Of a stretch of DNA of 64,000 bases, positions 42,863 to 53,702 are shown one piece after another. Made by a program: the position numbers and the translations under genes. The notes under the pieces were generated by a model. That model saw only the letters and a list, made by a program, of their open reading frames with translations, was not told where the DNA came from and made no database searches. The stretch is from Apiospora phragmitis (taxonomy: Eukaryota; Ascomycota; Sordariomycetes; Amphisphaeriales; Apiosporaceae). Position 1 is the first letter of the stretch, and every line of letters begins with the position of its first letter. The stretch lies in contig JAQQWL010000016.1 in assembly GCA_038363925.1 (NCBI GenBank), positions 1,736,001-1,800,000 of the forward strand, read 5' to 3'.

Positions 42863-44877
42863 ATGGCCTCTCACCCTCCGCCTAAATACCCCGCTTGTGC
42901 CAACCAAGTATGCAGAGTGCCGGGGAAATTCACATGCAAACAGTGCCTTCTAGTTTCTGTACGCAAAACCAGCATAACGCACAACAGAGTTTGATAACTA
43001 ATTGAAACTCCGTCTTACAGTACTGTGGCCCTGCTTGCCAAAAAGTCCATTGGCGAGAACATAAAGTGGACTGTAAATCTGAGCTTCTCAAAGCTACGTG
43101 GCGTCCGCAATGGGAAGCAGATGGTAGAAAACCCCGATTTATGGGGGGCGATCCGCTCGTGGCTTTCAATAGCACAGGGAAATACCTCTGGGGCAATATT
43201 CCAGCATACGACGTAGTGAACCTAACAAGAAATGAAGGCTTGGACGCTGAGGAGGATCTTAATCTGCTATTCGCCGGTATGCTTAGAGTCCCTCAAACTT
43301 CTGCACACAAAGCCACGAATGCTCACCTGATATATCAAAGCATCCGGAGATCTGAGGAATGTCTTCAAGACTATCCACGGTGTTCCCCCAACCTATGGTG
43401 GAGATATTTCGATTGTTCTGAACGACAAGGACCTTCACACCGTCGCGCGCAACGCAATAACACTGTTGTTGCTATTGCTAGATGACGATACTGAGCGGGC
43501 TGCAAGAAATGCCTTACACCTGTGGTACTCAGCATTCATACCTGAGAGTCTAATGGATAAGATGCGAGAAGATGTCGGTAGAGCTATCGAGAATGTGTGT
43601 ATCAAGGTCGAGAACAAACACCCCGACACATTACTTGGCAAGACGTTCGATTTCGGTCAAAGGCGCCTCCGCCTTACCCTCCAACAAAGAGCATGGATGA
43701 GCCTACGTCAGTACCTCCAGGTACCCCAGATTTCCTTACAAGATGCGCAAGAACGCCGCAAAGCTGTCACTCTAGCTCCCGAGAGAATCGACCACAGAGA
43801 GCGAAGCTTTCTCTCTCAAGAACCCGGTCGTCGGTTTTGCGCATTCAAGTTCCGCGAACATGGTATTCTCCTACCATTCGCGTCTGTTTGGGATTCCTTC
43901 ACCATCCCTAACCCGTGAGATCTCCTACATCGCTCGTGGCGATATACGAAGAGGAGCCTAGAGCACTGACTTATATACAGTACCATCTTCGGCAAAGAAG
44001 GCACGTGGCCGATGAAAGACTCGGCAGATCCACTTGAAGGATGGCCAGTGGCAGATGTCCGGAGGTCCTCTGGCGCTGCAGAGAATGACATCTATGTGAA
44101 GCTCTATTACTATGTGCTAGATCTGTTGACATCCGTTCACAGACTTCTGGGCAAGTTGAAGATATCTTTCGAGCTCTTCAACACAGATGCCCAAGAGCTT
44201 ACGAAATATTGTAAAGATGTGCAATTTGACCGTATAGAGGTAAGCCTGCAAATTCAGTTAGCAGTTCCTTGGTTAGCGAAATTTTCCTTTTAACTCTTTA
44301 AATAGACTGCAAACATAGCCGACGGGGGGTATCTTGGGCCTGCTCGAACTGTCTGTCTTCTTGGAAATCTCCTCAGACCTCCATGGTGTAACCCTCATGC
44401 GACTCTAATCACACTCTTCATGAACGCTATATCGGAAGTCACAACGGCAGCGGATGAACAAGCAGAAGCGGCAAAGGAGTTAAGGCTGGCTATGAAGTAC
44501 CTCCATCCAACCCCCATACCATCGATGTATGATGCGGACATGCTGCGCGTGGCCGCGAACAAGGAAAGCCTCCGGGATTTTGATAAATACTTCGACAGGT
44601 GAGTATGATCATGGATTATGCTTTTCAGCCTTATTTGCTAGACCAGGGGAGTTCAGCTAACTCGGAATTATGAAGGTACATTCACAAGAATCGATTCCAG
44701 GAATTCTGCGACTTCATGCAAATGGAGATGAAGTCGCAAAATACGATTATCGACAAGTGGCCTCTGCGTTTGAAGAAGCGATATGGGCAGCCTGGAGCTC
44801 TGGAGGAGTTTAAAGAGCTGATGGGATCTGGCTCAGTAGGATCTGCGAGATATGTTGAATGGCGGTATAGAAGATAG
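42863..44877 (+). CDS. MYND zinc finger / DUF4470 protein (559 aa, 6 exons)
   Basis: Six exons (42863-42958, 43021-43276, 43341-43914, 43981-44239, 44306-44598, 44676-44877) with introns of 62-77 bp keep one frame throughout. Residues 12-50 form a canonical MYND finger: Cys12, Cys17, Cys25, Cys28, Cys34, Cys38, His46, Cys50, split by intron 1. Next is a DUF4470 region (LWGNIPAYDVVNLTRNEGLD, LNLLFAASGDLRNVFKTIHG), then a long helical C-terminal part ending YVEWRYRR. MYND fingers bind proline-rich partners; the role of MYND-DUF4470 proteins is not established. Splice sites are near consensus and no internal damage is seen, making this the best preserved gene in the right half of the window. Confidence 0.9.
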
Positions 44878-45185
44878 GTGATTATAGCTTGGTTCGGCAT
44901 CGGTGGCGATGAACTCTGATCGCTTCAAATGCTTATGCAAGGATGCATCTATTGAGGGCGCAAATAGGTGTGTATTGACATCCTAATGGGTGACGATCGT
45001 GGAGTGTATCAGTGCACCGGGAGGCAACGCCTGCACTTGCCTCTGTCCGTGTGCTTGGATAGCACCTCGCCGCGGCGTCGTACCTTCCGTGTACCAGGCC
45101 CTGCGCGCATCGATACGCGCATACTGAGACGCGCGTACGTGCTGTCGACTCCACCTAACTACGCTTCCAATCACGAACACCCAGC

Positions 45186-45606
45186 CAACGCCCGCGACAG
45201 ACGCCGAGGCAACGCGACACGACGCGACGAAGGAAGTGCCTCCGCGGCGCAGACGAAGCTACCCCTATCACGAGGCACCAACTTTCTCCAAGAGGGCGAT
45301 CTTGAACTATGACAGTATTCGGACCCGGAGGGTGACTTGCCCGATCCACGGATGGACGACGCCGCACGTCTCAGTCCGAGCCTCGTCGACGGGCTGCCCG
45401 CGCTACGCGACTTCGAGCTTGCGCCCACCTGCCATTCTATAGCCTCGATTGGTCTGCGGCCAACGTGGCTCTCTGTATTCTCCTGTCATGTCGCCCCTCG
45501 AACTACATGGCGCCCGCGGCCGACACTCCCCTCCCCGTGCGCTGGGCTTCGTCCTCGCCGGCGGTCAAACGAGCCTTCACTAAACTCGAGCGCCGCATAG
45601 CTGTCA
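45186..45606 (+). pseudogene. second copy of the GUF1 5' region
   Basis: Nucleotide match, in the opposite orientation, to 25824-26418. Both encode APTCHSIAS followed by [14 protein letters not shown] and [15 protein letters not shown] in one frame. Similarity begins at CAACGCCCGC and stops abruptly after GCATAGCTGTCAT. Relative to the first copy, about 170 bp are missing between two similar CTCC(C/A)AGGCG-like sites, which looks like deletion between short direct repeats rather than splicing. It contains no GTPase domain and is non-functional. Confidence 0.8.
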
Positions 45607-45658
45607 TAATAGCCGTAATTTTTGCTATATGTACGTTATTCTAGCGCCTTTGTAGGGT

Positions 45659-45680
45659 ACACACACACACACACACACAC
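45659..45680. repeat. (AC)11 microsatellite
   Basis: Eleven perfect AC dinucleotides, 53 bp right of the GUF1 fragment. Confidence 0.95.
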
Positions 45681-46084
45681 TTTTATTACGCCCGGGCTAA
45701 GCCATAAAGGGCAACTATCGCTTATATACAAGGATTTTTCTCAAGCTCCTGTCAGCACTCCTTGGGGCCCCTACCTAGGCGTGCATTTCAATCTTGTCGT
45801 CATACTTATTAGGCCACCAGACATCCCTGTAACACTAAACAATTAATTAGTAGCAAACCGGCTTAGAGGTAGTATTTCCAAGTGTTCAGCGTCCTATCCT
45901 AGGCGGCTGAAGCACGGTTAAATGATATTATCCCTACTTCGAGCGCCCGAAGTAATGCTAGAAAAGCGAAGAGAGGTGGGATGGAATGGGCAAGTCGGTA
46001 AAGCGGGGCAGTCTTAGTTGTGACAGGCAAACACCGGAAGCTACAGTGCGTAGGGCGTAGGGCCTGGGCAGCCGTTCCGCCAGG

Positions 46085-46190
46085 CAGACACCTAGAGCTG
46101 TAGATAACCAACCATTTTCTCCTAGCGTGTCGTTGTTTGAATGGATACTATTAAACCCCATTGGTAGGGCTGGTAGTGCTGGTAGTCCAC
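46085..46190 (-). repeat. dispersed repeat copy 1 (partner at 58755-58862)
   Basis: On the minus strand it reads CAGCCCTACCAATGGGGTTT, then a diverged stretch and a GGTTGGTTA core. The same order is found on the plus strand at 58755-58862. Neither copy has a convincing gene, so this is a non-coding repeat or a decayed coding element. Confidence 0.55.
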
Positions 46191-46669
46191 TTTTAGTTGC
46201 ATCTAGGATCCATGACCAATAATAATATGACTTCGGACGACCTTCGTCCCAAGGTAAGCGAGGTCCCAGCTCGTTCTTTTCTTCTCTCCACCACTTCCTC
46301 TTCGTCACTCCCTCCCATTCGCGCCGGCCTGCAAAGCAAGCATTTCTGACCCAGCATGCAGTACGGCACCTTTGGCCGAGCTGGGCAACAGTCCTCGGCA
46401 GCAAGCTCACCGAGAATAGACATCCTGCATTATTGACACAATGCACCAAGTAGGTCTCTTTTGCCTGCTTTTCTTGCCCAGCACCAACCCACTGCTCTGC
46501 CATCTGTGTGATTCAGACTACGCACGCGCAAGCAAGACTCATCTAGCACGAATTTCTCCCCATTGTCTCTCGTCACCCGTCAGCCTCCAAGCTCAGCTCA
46601 CTAACAAACAGCAGAGACAGCATGGCAGGTACCGGCAGCAACATCCGTAGTCAAACCTTCCAACTAGAC

Positions 46670-48050
46670 GATCACGGCGCCAGGACCTCCTCGAACCTGC
46701 CGCACCGAGCTGCCGTCCCCTGCTCGTCTGCTACGCCCGACTGTCACCGAGCATCCCCTTTGTCAGGCGAGACCTCGAGGCCTTGATGTCGACCGAGGTA
46801 ACCCGCATCGAAGACGGCGACGTCGCCGGCAAAGTACACCGCCAGTTCTTGCGGGACGGCACCGAGCGCACCCTCGCCAAGACGGCCATCGAGACGGTCA
46901 AGCAGCTGGATTTCGCGACCGCTTACATGCTAGGCATCCTCGCCGCTCTCCCATCTCTGCGTGCCGATCCCTGCCTCGGCGGGTCCAACGTCGATCTGCT
47001 CTGCAGAATGGCCGTGCAAGGTGCCAAAGTCCAGGTCATTCAGCGGCGCCACTTCCTTGGGCACTCGCCCCCCGGACCTGTCGTGAACTGAAGAATTCCG
47101 AACTGATTCTCGTGCCGGCCTACCAAGGCAACCACTGGAGGCTCGCCCTATTCAGCCAGTGCACCGGCCAAGCTTACATGTTCGACTCGCTGCAGCCCGG
47201 AAGGGTCCACCGCGGCACCGCCGACGAAGTCGAAGCCCGCGCCTGGGATCTCGGCCTCGCAGTCCCGCCCTCGGGCTATAAATGGTAGCTGTGGAACAAA
47301 TCGGGCGAGGGTTATAAACAGAGTACCGGTTGGGCCTGCGGCGTGTTGTGCGCTGAAGCCGCGCTGCGCTTGTTTCACAACGGCCAGTAGCAATGGCCTT
47401 GTGAGGGCGACGACACCGTGGCGCGGCAATGGAGAGAGTGGTGCATGGCCCTGCTCCTCCCTGACCCGACTATCTCCCCTCCCCTCGACGAGTTTAAGCA
47501 GGTAGAGTCGGTCGTCCTGCACCAGGGCCCCCCGAGGACCGGTTCCGCTCGTGGCCAGGAAGTCGTCACCATCCGCAGCCGCAGCAACAGCCCGGCCACA
47601 GGTCCCGGCTCGCTTCCCTCGGCACCGCGTACTGCCCCCGGCCCGTCGTGTCTTCGCGCCAGCAGCAGCGAAGCGCAGTCCCCACCGTCTGCCACGTCCG
47701 GCCCAGTCCCTACACCCGCCCTAGCAGCCGACCTTAACTATAGAGGCCAACTCTGGATGCGTTACTCGGATGGCACTTGCTTCTCGCCTGGCGGGAAGCA
47801 GACGGCGTACCCACCCGGTCACCCCGGCCTAATCAACGCCTGGCTTTTTGACCACCGACCCTACTACCCCATCCACCGTCTGTTGTGCCGATATACCGAT
47901 CCGCCTTACACGCGTGCCCACTATAGTGCTGCGCGCGTACCAAGGAGGTCACATCCGCGTGAATGCGAATCACAACTCCGAACCACATCTGCTCGACGAG
48001 GAACCGAAGAGTTTCTGTTAATATCGCTCAAGCCGAGTAACCAAGGGTGA
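46670..48050 (+). pseudogene. C48 (Ulp1/SUMO-protease-like) cysteine peptidase pseudogene
   Basis: Coding blocks run RRDLEALMSTEVTRIEDGDV, KTAIETVKQLDFATAYML, then after a one-base frameshift at about 47085 ELILVPAYQGNHWRLALFSQ, YMFDSLQPG and GYKQSTGWACGVLCAEAALR. This is the His (NHW), Asp (FDS), Gln and Cys (ACG) order of C48 proteases. Two in-frame TAG codons (47286-47288 after SGYKW; about 47388 after FHNGQ) interrupt it. The frame at 47418-48050 continues as a Ser/Pro-rich tail. C48 proteases cleave ubiquitin-like modifiers and are also common cargo of transposons; which applies here is undecided. With a frameshift and two stops it is non-functional as written. Confidence 0.75.
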
Positions 48051-49713
48051 ACCGATTTCCCACCGCCTCGATCGACCGTCGCAGCGTCACAAAAGATAGT
48101 TACCAGATATGTGACCGGCAATACAGCAGACAACCCCAGGGTGGCACCAACCTGATTCCACTGCACACTCCTGTCCTATACCTGCCTGATTTCATGCCGA
48201 GATCTACATCGACTTGTGTGTCTCACTTGCGCTTAACTTCTGCAAGCTGGACGTTCATCGGTGAGGATCCCGTATGCTACTGGAAGCGAGAGCGGACGAA
48301 GCACCCAAGGGCAAGCAGTTTCACCTCGACGGTAGATGAGGACAGCTTGGAAGTGGGAACCCCGGGATTTCTCGCGCCCATCGAGAACGATCCCCCTGAC
48401 GACACGCCACGCAAGTTTCTCAAGACATGGGCCTCGACAGTCGCGGCGTCGAGGAAGGTTAGCTAGATCCTCGTTGATCACCTCGCCCTACGCGATAACA
48501 TCGTACATCACTAGCCCCTCCATCGATACCTACGAGTTACGACTTTGTTCACGACAACCCAGCACTAGCATCATCTGGATGATTGTGTGTGCAGAACGAA
48601 TAAGCGTCGGTGGTGGGCTGACCACCCTGCCAGCTCGACGCTGGCAGTCCGCACGTTTATGGGCAGCACCCGAGACATCCCGATCCCTTCGTCTCAAACC
48701 CTCCGACTTCCTATACGCCGAATCGGCTCCTTCGACCCTCCAACCTGAACAGGTAAACCTACGTGACGCGAGAGAAGATTTATCCTTGACTCGAAACCGG
48801 TTATGTGTGCCGCCATGTCGAGGACCATCCTGGATCATACAAGTTCGCCACTTGATAAGAGGATAGCAGGACATGGGTCGTCCTGGCTTCCTCGTTGGCA
48901 GTGATGCAACCTGGCGCCCTTGACCTCCTCACATCCTGGCGGGTCCCATAGCCCTTGAGAACAGGTATAAGTCCAAGCAATGGCCAAAGACGCGTCGGTG
49001 TTGCACCTGCCTGGAGGGGGCTGTGTCTCCAGCCGGGCCTGCCGAGTTGAGTTACTCAGGGGAGGTACAGGACGGGGAGCTGCGACTTGTTGGCTTGGTG
49101 GCCCAAGATTTAGGAGAACATACGAACTTCGGCTATTTGCTGGGACCAAGGGGGCAGACTGTCCTCATGGCCCGGTTGGCAAGTGATCCCCTTACGAGCG
49201 TCGTAACCAACGACAGGGGATGCGACTGCTACAGCCCGAAGACGTACCTTCCTCTGCAGTCACGAAGCCATGCCTCCGACCTCCGTGGCTGGCGCAGTGC
49301 GCCTGCAGACGACTGCAATGCTTCCCATGGCTGCTTTTCATACACTCAACCCAATTATATCCACTGGTGATGACCTTGACCTCAGCAAACTGAGTATGTA
49401 TGACTTTCGGGGAAGATAGGTAATGATTCGGTACAATGCGAAGTTTCTGGTCATGCAAACCTCGTCCGTTTTCATCAGAAGTATGTGGACATTGATGCAG
49501 TGAGCTTCTAGGGTGATCCGCGGACTATCATCCGCTATCAATATACCTATGATGATTCCCAGGGTACAAGTATATCTGAACTTCATGGAGATTGGTCAAT
49601 TCGTAGGCCTTCCCCTGACGGTCACCATAAGAGGTCAGTTCTCCATAGCCCACGTCATATCCAGCCTCCAATCAGCCCGCAGGTTTGTTCAATGTATCGG
49701 AGGAAGTCGAGGT
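48051..49713. other. region with coding-like fragments but no supported gene
   Basis: Open stretches at 48047-48466 (DPVCYWKRERTKHPRASSF) and 49023-49370 (GELRLVGLVAQDLGEHTNFG) look protein-like but have no recognised family and no clean gene structure. They may be pieces of decayed genes. Confidence 0.35.
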
Positions 49714-49932
49714 CTAAGAGGAAGAGTCGCTAGCGCGATACTGGATGACATATTCCTTAACGTCATTGGGCACGACTGTGTAGCTAGTTGAGCCTTGCAC
49801 AGGCGCTAGACGGACACGCCGGCCTAGAATCTGTTCAGCGGCTTGGTCGCATTGTTCCTGCGTTGTAGGGGCGTTATCGGAAAAGAACTCCGCTATCTGG
49901 CGCCTCGATAGCTCTGCAACACGGGCCTGCAT
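49714..49932 (-). pseudogene. N-terminal fragment of an APH-like kinase family member
   Basis: A 72-residue frame beginning MQARVAELSRRQIAEFFSDN contains TTQEQCDQAAEQILG, GSTSYTVV and EYVIQYRASDS. It aligns by eye with the N-terminus of the APH-like gene at 52664-53702 (TRSQCDAFASKMFG, YSYTI, TIIIQFREPDS). After the stop, the minus strand continues with family-like LDLDFLRYIEQT in another frame, then loses similarity. No kinase domain follows, so it is a fragment. Confidence 0.5.
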
Positions 49933-50354
49933 TGTAACGAAGATTATGAGGTTACGATGGCAAAAGGAGCCCTAGGGTTCGGGTGAAGCTAACTGCCTAA
50001 AATATGGACCACGAAAAGTGACAACTAAGCTCGGCTTGTATCGTGCCGTGGTCGTACGACACGTCCAGAGCAACGACGAGGTGGGAGCCGCCAAGGACAG
50101 CATGCAGGGTTGTCGGGCTGTGAATCGATCGGCGGGGCGCGTATAGAGTTGAGCTGCACTCCGCAAAGCCCATGTTCGCTGTTAGGATTGCCTACTGCGG
50201 TAAGAGACCTGCCGCATCAGCCTGTTGCGCACCTCTCCCATCAGCTATGAACGGTCTGTCTTTGGAAGGCAGAAGCTTAGAAGCTGCACGACTGTTCTCT
50301 TGCGTGGATGTCATAAGAGTGTAATTCCATCTCCGTCCCTTTCAGTCTAGCCTA
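49933..50354. other. intergenic
   Basis: Short gap between the APH-like fragment and the frame at 50355. Nothing recognised. Confidence 0.4.
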
Positions 50355-50993
50355 TTAGGCCAGGGCGATCGTCACGACCACGATGTTCGGACCTGCTTGT
50401 GTCGCAAGCCTGTTGATTTGGCCAACAGGTCTGTTGGATGCGCTGCACGCCCCAAAACGGTTGGCCATCCGATGTTCGACATGCTTTCGGCTGATATGGA
50501 CAACTGGTGATTGAGCCGCCGTGGTATTTTTACGGGTCACTGATAGTCCTGCAACTACCCAGTATGCACGATCGGCGGCCAAATCAGAGCTGGAGTGGAG
50601 AAGATGAGGACCAGAATCGTGTGCGGGGAAGTCTGAGGCGGTCAAATGTCGGTTGGGAAACAATGTATTAAGGTCGTCGCACATCTGCTGCTTGACGTGT
50701 AACGTAGCTCGTTGTTGGCCGCCGCGATCCCGAGCGCGATAGGCGGCTAAAACCGCAGGGTCGAGAACTATAATGCGCGACCTAATAGTATACTGCAAGC
50801 CCAAAGCTCGAAGTCGCTGCTTAGCGAGTGATGGGCGATCAAACGAAGATGCGCGTCGTGATGTTGACAATGGCAGAGAGCCGATTGCTAGTTGGAGTGG
50901 CGCCTCACGTGACACGTTCCATCGTAGGACTTTAGGGCCGGGATGTCGTTGATGGTGCACCAAACGGCCGATGTAAGTAATTGCTAATTCCAT
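50355..50993 (-). CDS. single-exon hypothetical protein (212 aa)
   Basis: Uninterrupted frame from an ATG at 50993. It encodes MELAITYIGRLVHHQRHPGP, a Ser/Arg-rich middle (LPLSTSRRASSFDRPSLAKQ), QCTI-free hydrophobic SRIIVLDPAVLAAYRARDRG and a tail ending GPNIVVVTIALA. No known domain and no obvious signal peptide. It is the longest intact frame between 49 and 51 kb. It could be a genuine orphan gene or a chance frame in GC-richer DNA. Confidence 0.4.
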   Translation of the reverse strand: MELAITYIGRLVHHQRHPGPKVLRWNVSREAPLQLAIGSLPLSTSRRASSFDRPSLAKQRLRALGLQYTIRSRIIVLDPAVLAAYRARDRGGQQRATLHVKQQMCDDLNTLFPNRHLTASDFPAHDSGPHLLHSSSDLAADRAYWVVAGLSVTRKNTTAAQSPVVHISRKHVEHRMANRFGACSASNRPVGQINRLATQAGPNIVVVTIALA

Positions 50994-51305
50994 CCCACTT
51001 CATTCTCCTCGCTTTTCGAACATCACTTAGGAAACATTTAGCTCTTGGGAAATAACTCGCTTGCAATTCAGTAGACCTCTTGCATCAACGGCACTGAGCC
51101 CCCTCTAACCCTGTTTTGTGTATGATCAGTCTCAGGGCACGAGACGAAGAACGACATTTGCGGTTAACAGTAGGTATTACCTCCTGCACGGTTACCATTC
51201 GTTTTCTCTTACGAACAAGTTCGAACACTAATTTTAATAGTAAATTAGGACAGCTCTTCGCGTCTGAAATTAGGTCTGTAGACCAACTTCAGTATTAACC
51301 TTAAT

Positions 51306-52260
51306 ATGGTTAATCACGTTCGTAAATCGGTTCAAGAGCTCGACGAAGACTCATGGCTCATTGGAGACCAATTCATCCTTCGTCGGCAGCGCTCCCCACC
51401 CGCTAAATATTTGTGGGAGGATAATGGCTTTTGGTACACCCTTTCGGACGATATCTCTTCACCTTTGCCTCCAGCTACGCCCTTGTCATCCGATAGTCAT
51501 ATCCGCCAGGTCCACGATGCTGGTGACGCCTCGGCGGTATGGAGTTTCGGCGGCGTATTCCTCAAGGTCAAGCTCTGCCCGAAAGCCGAGGAAGCCGCCA
51601 CGAAGGAGCACACCACGCTACGACGCCTTGCTGAAAAGAGGCTCAGCTTCGCGATCCCCGAGGTTTTGCACCATGTTCAGGCGGATGACAGGAGCTACCT
51701 CCTGATCTCTCGTGTCCCGGGCCAGGTGCTTGCCGACGCATGGCGAACCATGAAAGAGGACGAAAAAGAGCATTACGTTCAGCGTATCTTCGAAATTTTT
51801 CAAGAGCTGCGTCAATTAACTTCAGACTCTATCACTGGAATCGACGGGGCTCAGTTTCCTGACGGTTGGTTAGATATATGCCGTGGCCGGGCCAAAGAAT
51901 ATAGCCCGGAACACTTGAAAGAGAATTGTGTCGCGCTGGGCATGGACTGCTCAACATTCTTCTTTTGGCACAGCGATCTGGGGCCTCACAACGTCATTGT
52001 CAATTCGGGCACAAAAGGCGCTATTGGCATCATCGACTGGGAAATGGCCGGCTTCGTTCCCTTGACTGGGTCCGAACTAAATTTGGCGTCTCTTGGGCCA
52101 TGGATTTCGCATGGCCGAGGTCCATGGGGACCACCCTTCTTTGAGAGAATGGAGGGAGCGCGTCGAACATAAGTTCGGCACCGAAGGGTACCCGGAGGTT
52201 AAGAAGGCCTGGAAGGAGTGGTTCAGTTATCATGCTCGAAGCCAACGCCACGAATGTTGA
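51306..52260 (+). pseudogene. APH / choline-kinase-like phosphotransferase with two frameshifts
   Basis: The frame opens MVNHVRKSVQELDEDSWLIG and carries ASAVWSFGGVFLKVK (ATP-site beta strands with Lys), TTLRRLAEKRLSFAIPEVLH, SYLLISRVPGQVLADAW, then FFFWHSDLGPHNVIVN (catalytic loop HxDxxxxN form) and GIIDWEMAGFVP (metal-binding Asp). This is the standard order of fungal APH-family kinases. Two single-base losses, after 52064 and after 52117, interrupt the C-terminal helices. In the shifted frames the expected DWVRTKFGVSWAMDFAWP and EWRERVEHKFGTEGYPEV are still readable to a stop at 52258-52260. All catalytic residues precede the breaks. It is a very young pseudogene, or an intact gene with two sequence errors. 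Confidence 0.8.
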
Positions 52261-52663
52261 CAAGGTTTACCGAGTCACGGGATGGGCGGTTGAAACAAAC
52301 AGAACGACAGGTGTCACGGAACTCAAAGGAAACGATCATCATGCTCCCATGCAAAACGGGAATCATAAGATCTTTCAAGATTCCAAGCTGGTCGACGAGG
52401 AGAGCCTCATGGAGGTGCTGAGGCGTGAAGCCGTTATTGACTAAGTCATTAGCAATTGCTCACGTGGCGTGTAAGATGAAGACATTCAGTGGTGGGCACA
52501 GCTTGGATAGAGACAGAGCAGAGTCCTTTGTACGAGGTAGAAGCATATCCGTTACAGAAGTGCTAGACCTTATCATCCTGAACTGGTACCGTTCCTTCCG
52601 AGAAATGGACAGTAACGATCTAGCCTCAGTTTCATGTTCGTCGATCATAACTTGAAGCATCTT
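52261..52663. other. region between the two APH-like loci
   Basis: Contains a 71-residue plus-strand open stretch (52232-52444, with KVYRVTGWAVETNRTTGVTE) that has protein-like composition but lies in a different frame from the APH relic and has no recognised family. Confidence 0.3.
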
Positions 52664-53702
52664 TCAACTCAAGATAAGGGCATCCAGTACTTGAGTGCAT
52701 GCATGGATGTTATTCCCAACCCCTAATGTTCCCTTGTGTCCGGCTCTGTACGGAATACCGTACCGGAAGAGCAATCCAGTAAGTCTTGCGTGCTGTATAA
52801 GTACCTTCTCTGTTTGGGACAACACACCGACCAGGTTATAAAAGACCAACCAGAACTCATGTCGCAGTTCATCGGCCGTGTCATAAAAAACCCATCCATT
52901 GGGGCTGAGGTAACCAAGAATGCTGTCAAGCGCGTATAGGGCAAACCCAAACGGCTGGATGCTGGCTTCAGCCCAGTCAATGATACCTGTGATCTCACCA
53001 GTCTTAGGGTCGGCGAGAATATTCTTCTCGCTAAGGTCGCCATGGGTGACGACCAATGGATACTCTCCAGAGAAAAGAGCCGGAAGGCTTTTTCGTAGTC
53101 GACCCATAGTATCTTGAAAGCGGCTAGGGAGGCTGCTGGATAAATAAGTAAAATCCGAATGGCAGTCTTCAGATATACGAGAACGGTATGTTGTATCTGG
53201 AGAGACGCTATACTGCCAGGATTGTGCGAAGAATCTTCACTTAGGTTAGTGAATCGAAACGCAAAAGCTGATTGATTGCAACGCACTTTGCCAAGCTGCG
53301 GACAGTAGCCAGTCGGTGGTCCAGGTCCGTGTCTACTATAGAAAGCGAGATATCGAAATAGTTGTTTCCGGGAAGCACATTCATCTCGTATATTAGTAAT
53401 GATGGTGGTAGACCAATCGTCCCATGGAACTTGCAGCCGGTTGTGAGGTTGGGATGGATACCGTGGATTTTCGCTAGCATCTGTACATCCAGCGGAGAGT
53501 CTGGTTCTCGAAATTGGATGATGATGGTGCCATCCGCTACCGTTATGGTATAACTGTACAGCCCTTGCGAGGAAACTGGTTTGACGGGCCCTCCAAACAT
53601 CTTGCTAGCGAATGCATCACATTGACTCCTTGTAGTACACGCTCCCGCCGTCGAGAAGAACTTGGAAATGGACTCGTCGGTTTCGCTGTTAATAGAAGAC
53701 AT
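52664..53702 (-). CDS. fungal APH-family kinase-like protein (328 aa, 2 exons)
   Basis: Exon 1 (53702-53287) encodes the N-lobe: MSSINSETDESISKFFS, YSYTITVADGTIIIQFREPD, GCKFHGTIGLPPSLLIYEMN, VLPGNNYFD. A 52 bp intron (53235-53286, GTGCGT donor, CACTAACCT branch, GTGAAG acceptor) splits SLAK/FFAQSWQYS in phase 2. Exon 2 carries the catalytic loop HGDLSEKN (residues 203-210; Asp205, Asn210) and GIIDWAEA (Asp225), then a helical C-lobe. Fungal APH-like kinases are numerous, mostly of unknown substrate; drug resistance should not be assumed. It is the only apparently intact member of the three APH-like loci here. N-lobe Lys assignment is uncertain. Confidence 0.8.

Larger units (their letters stand above)
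45607..46669. other. intergenic with AC microsatellite and a dispersed repeat
   Basis: Holds the AC tract at 45659-45680 and the repeat copy at 46085-46190. The minus-strand open stretch across 45958-46503 includes that repeat and is probably not a gene. Confidence 0.4.

Noticed and set aside
45186..45606. Possibility that the second GUF1 fragment is a spliced retrocopy
   Set aside because: The segment missing relative to copy 1 lacks GT/AG borders and is bounded by similar short sequences, fitting deletion rather than splicing.
45958..46503. 181-codon minus-strand frame
   Set aside because: Includes the dispersed repeat shared with 58.8 kb; the rest has no family and the composition is unconvincing.
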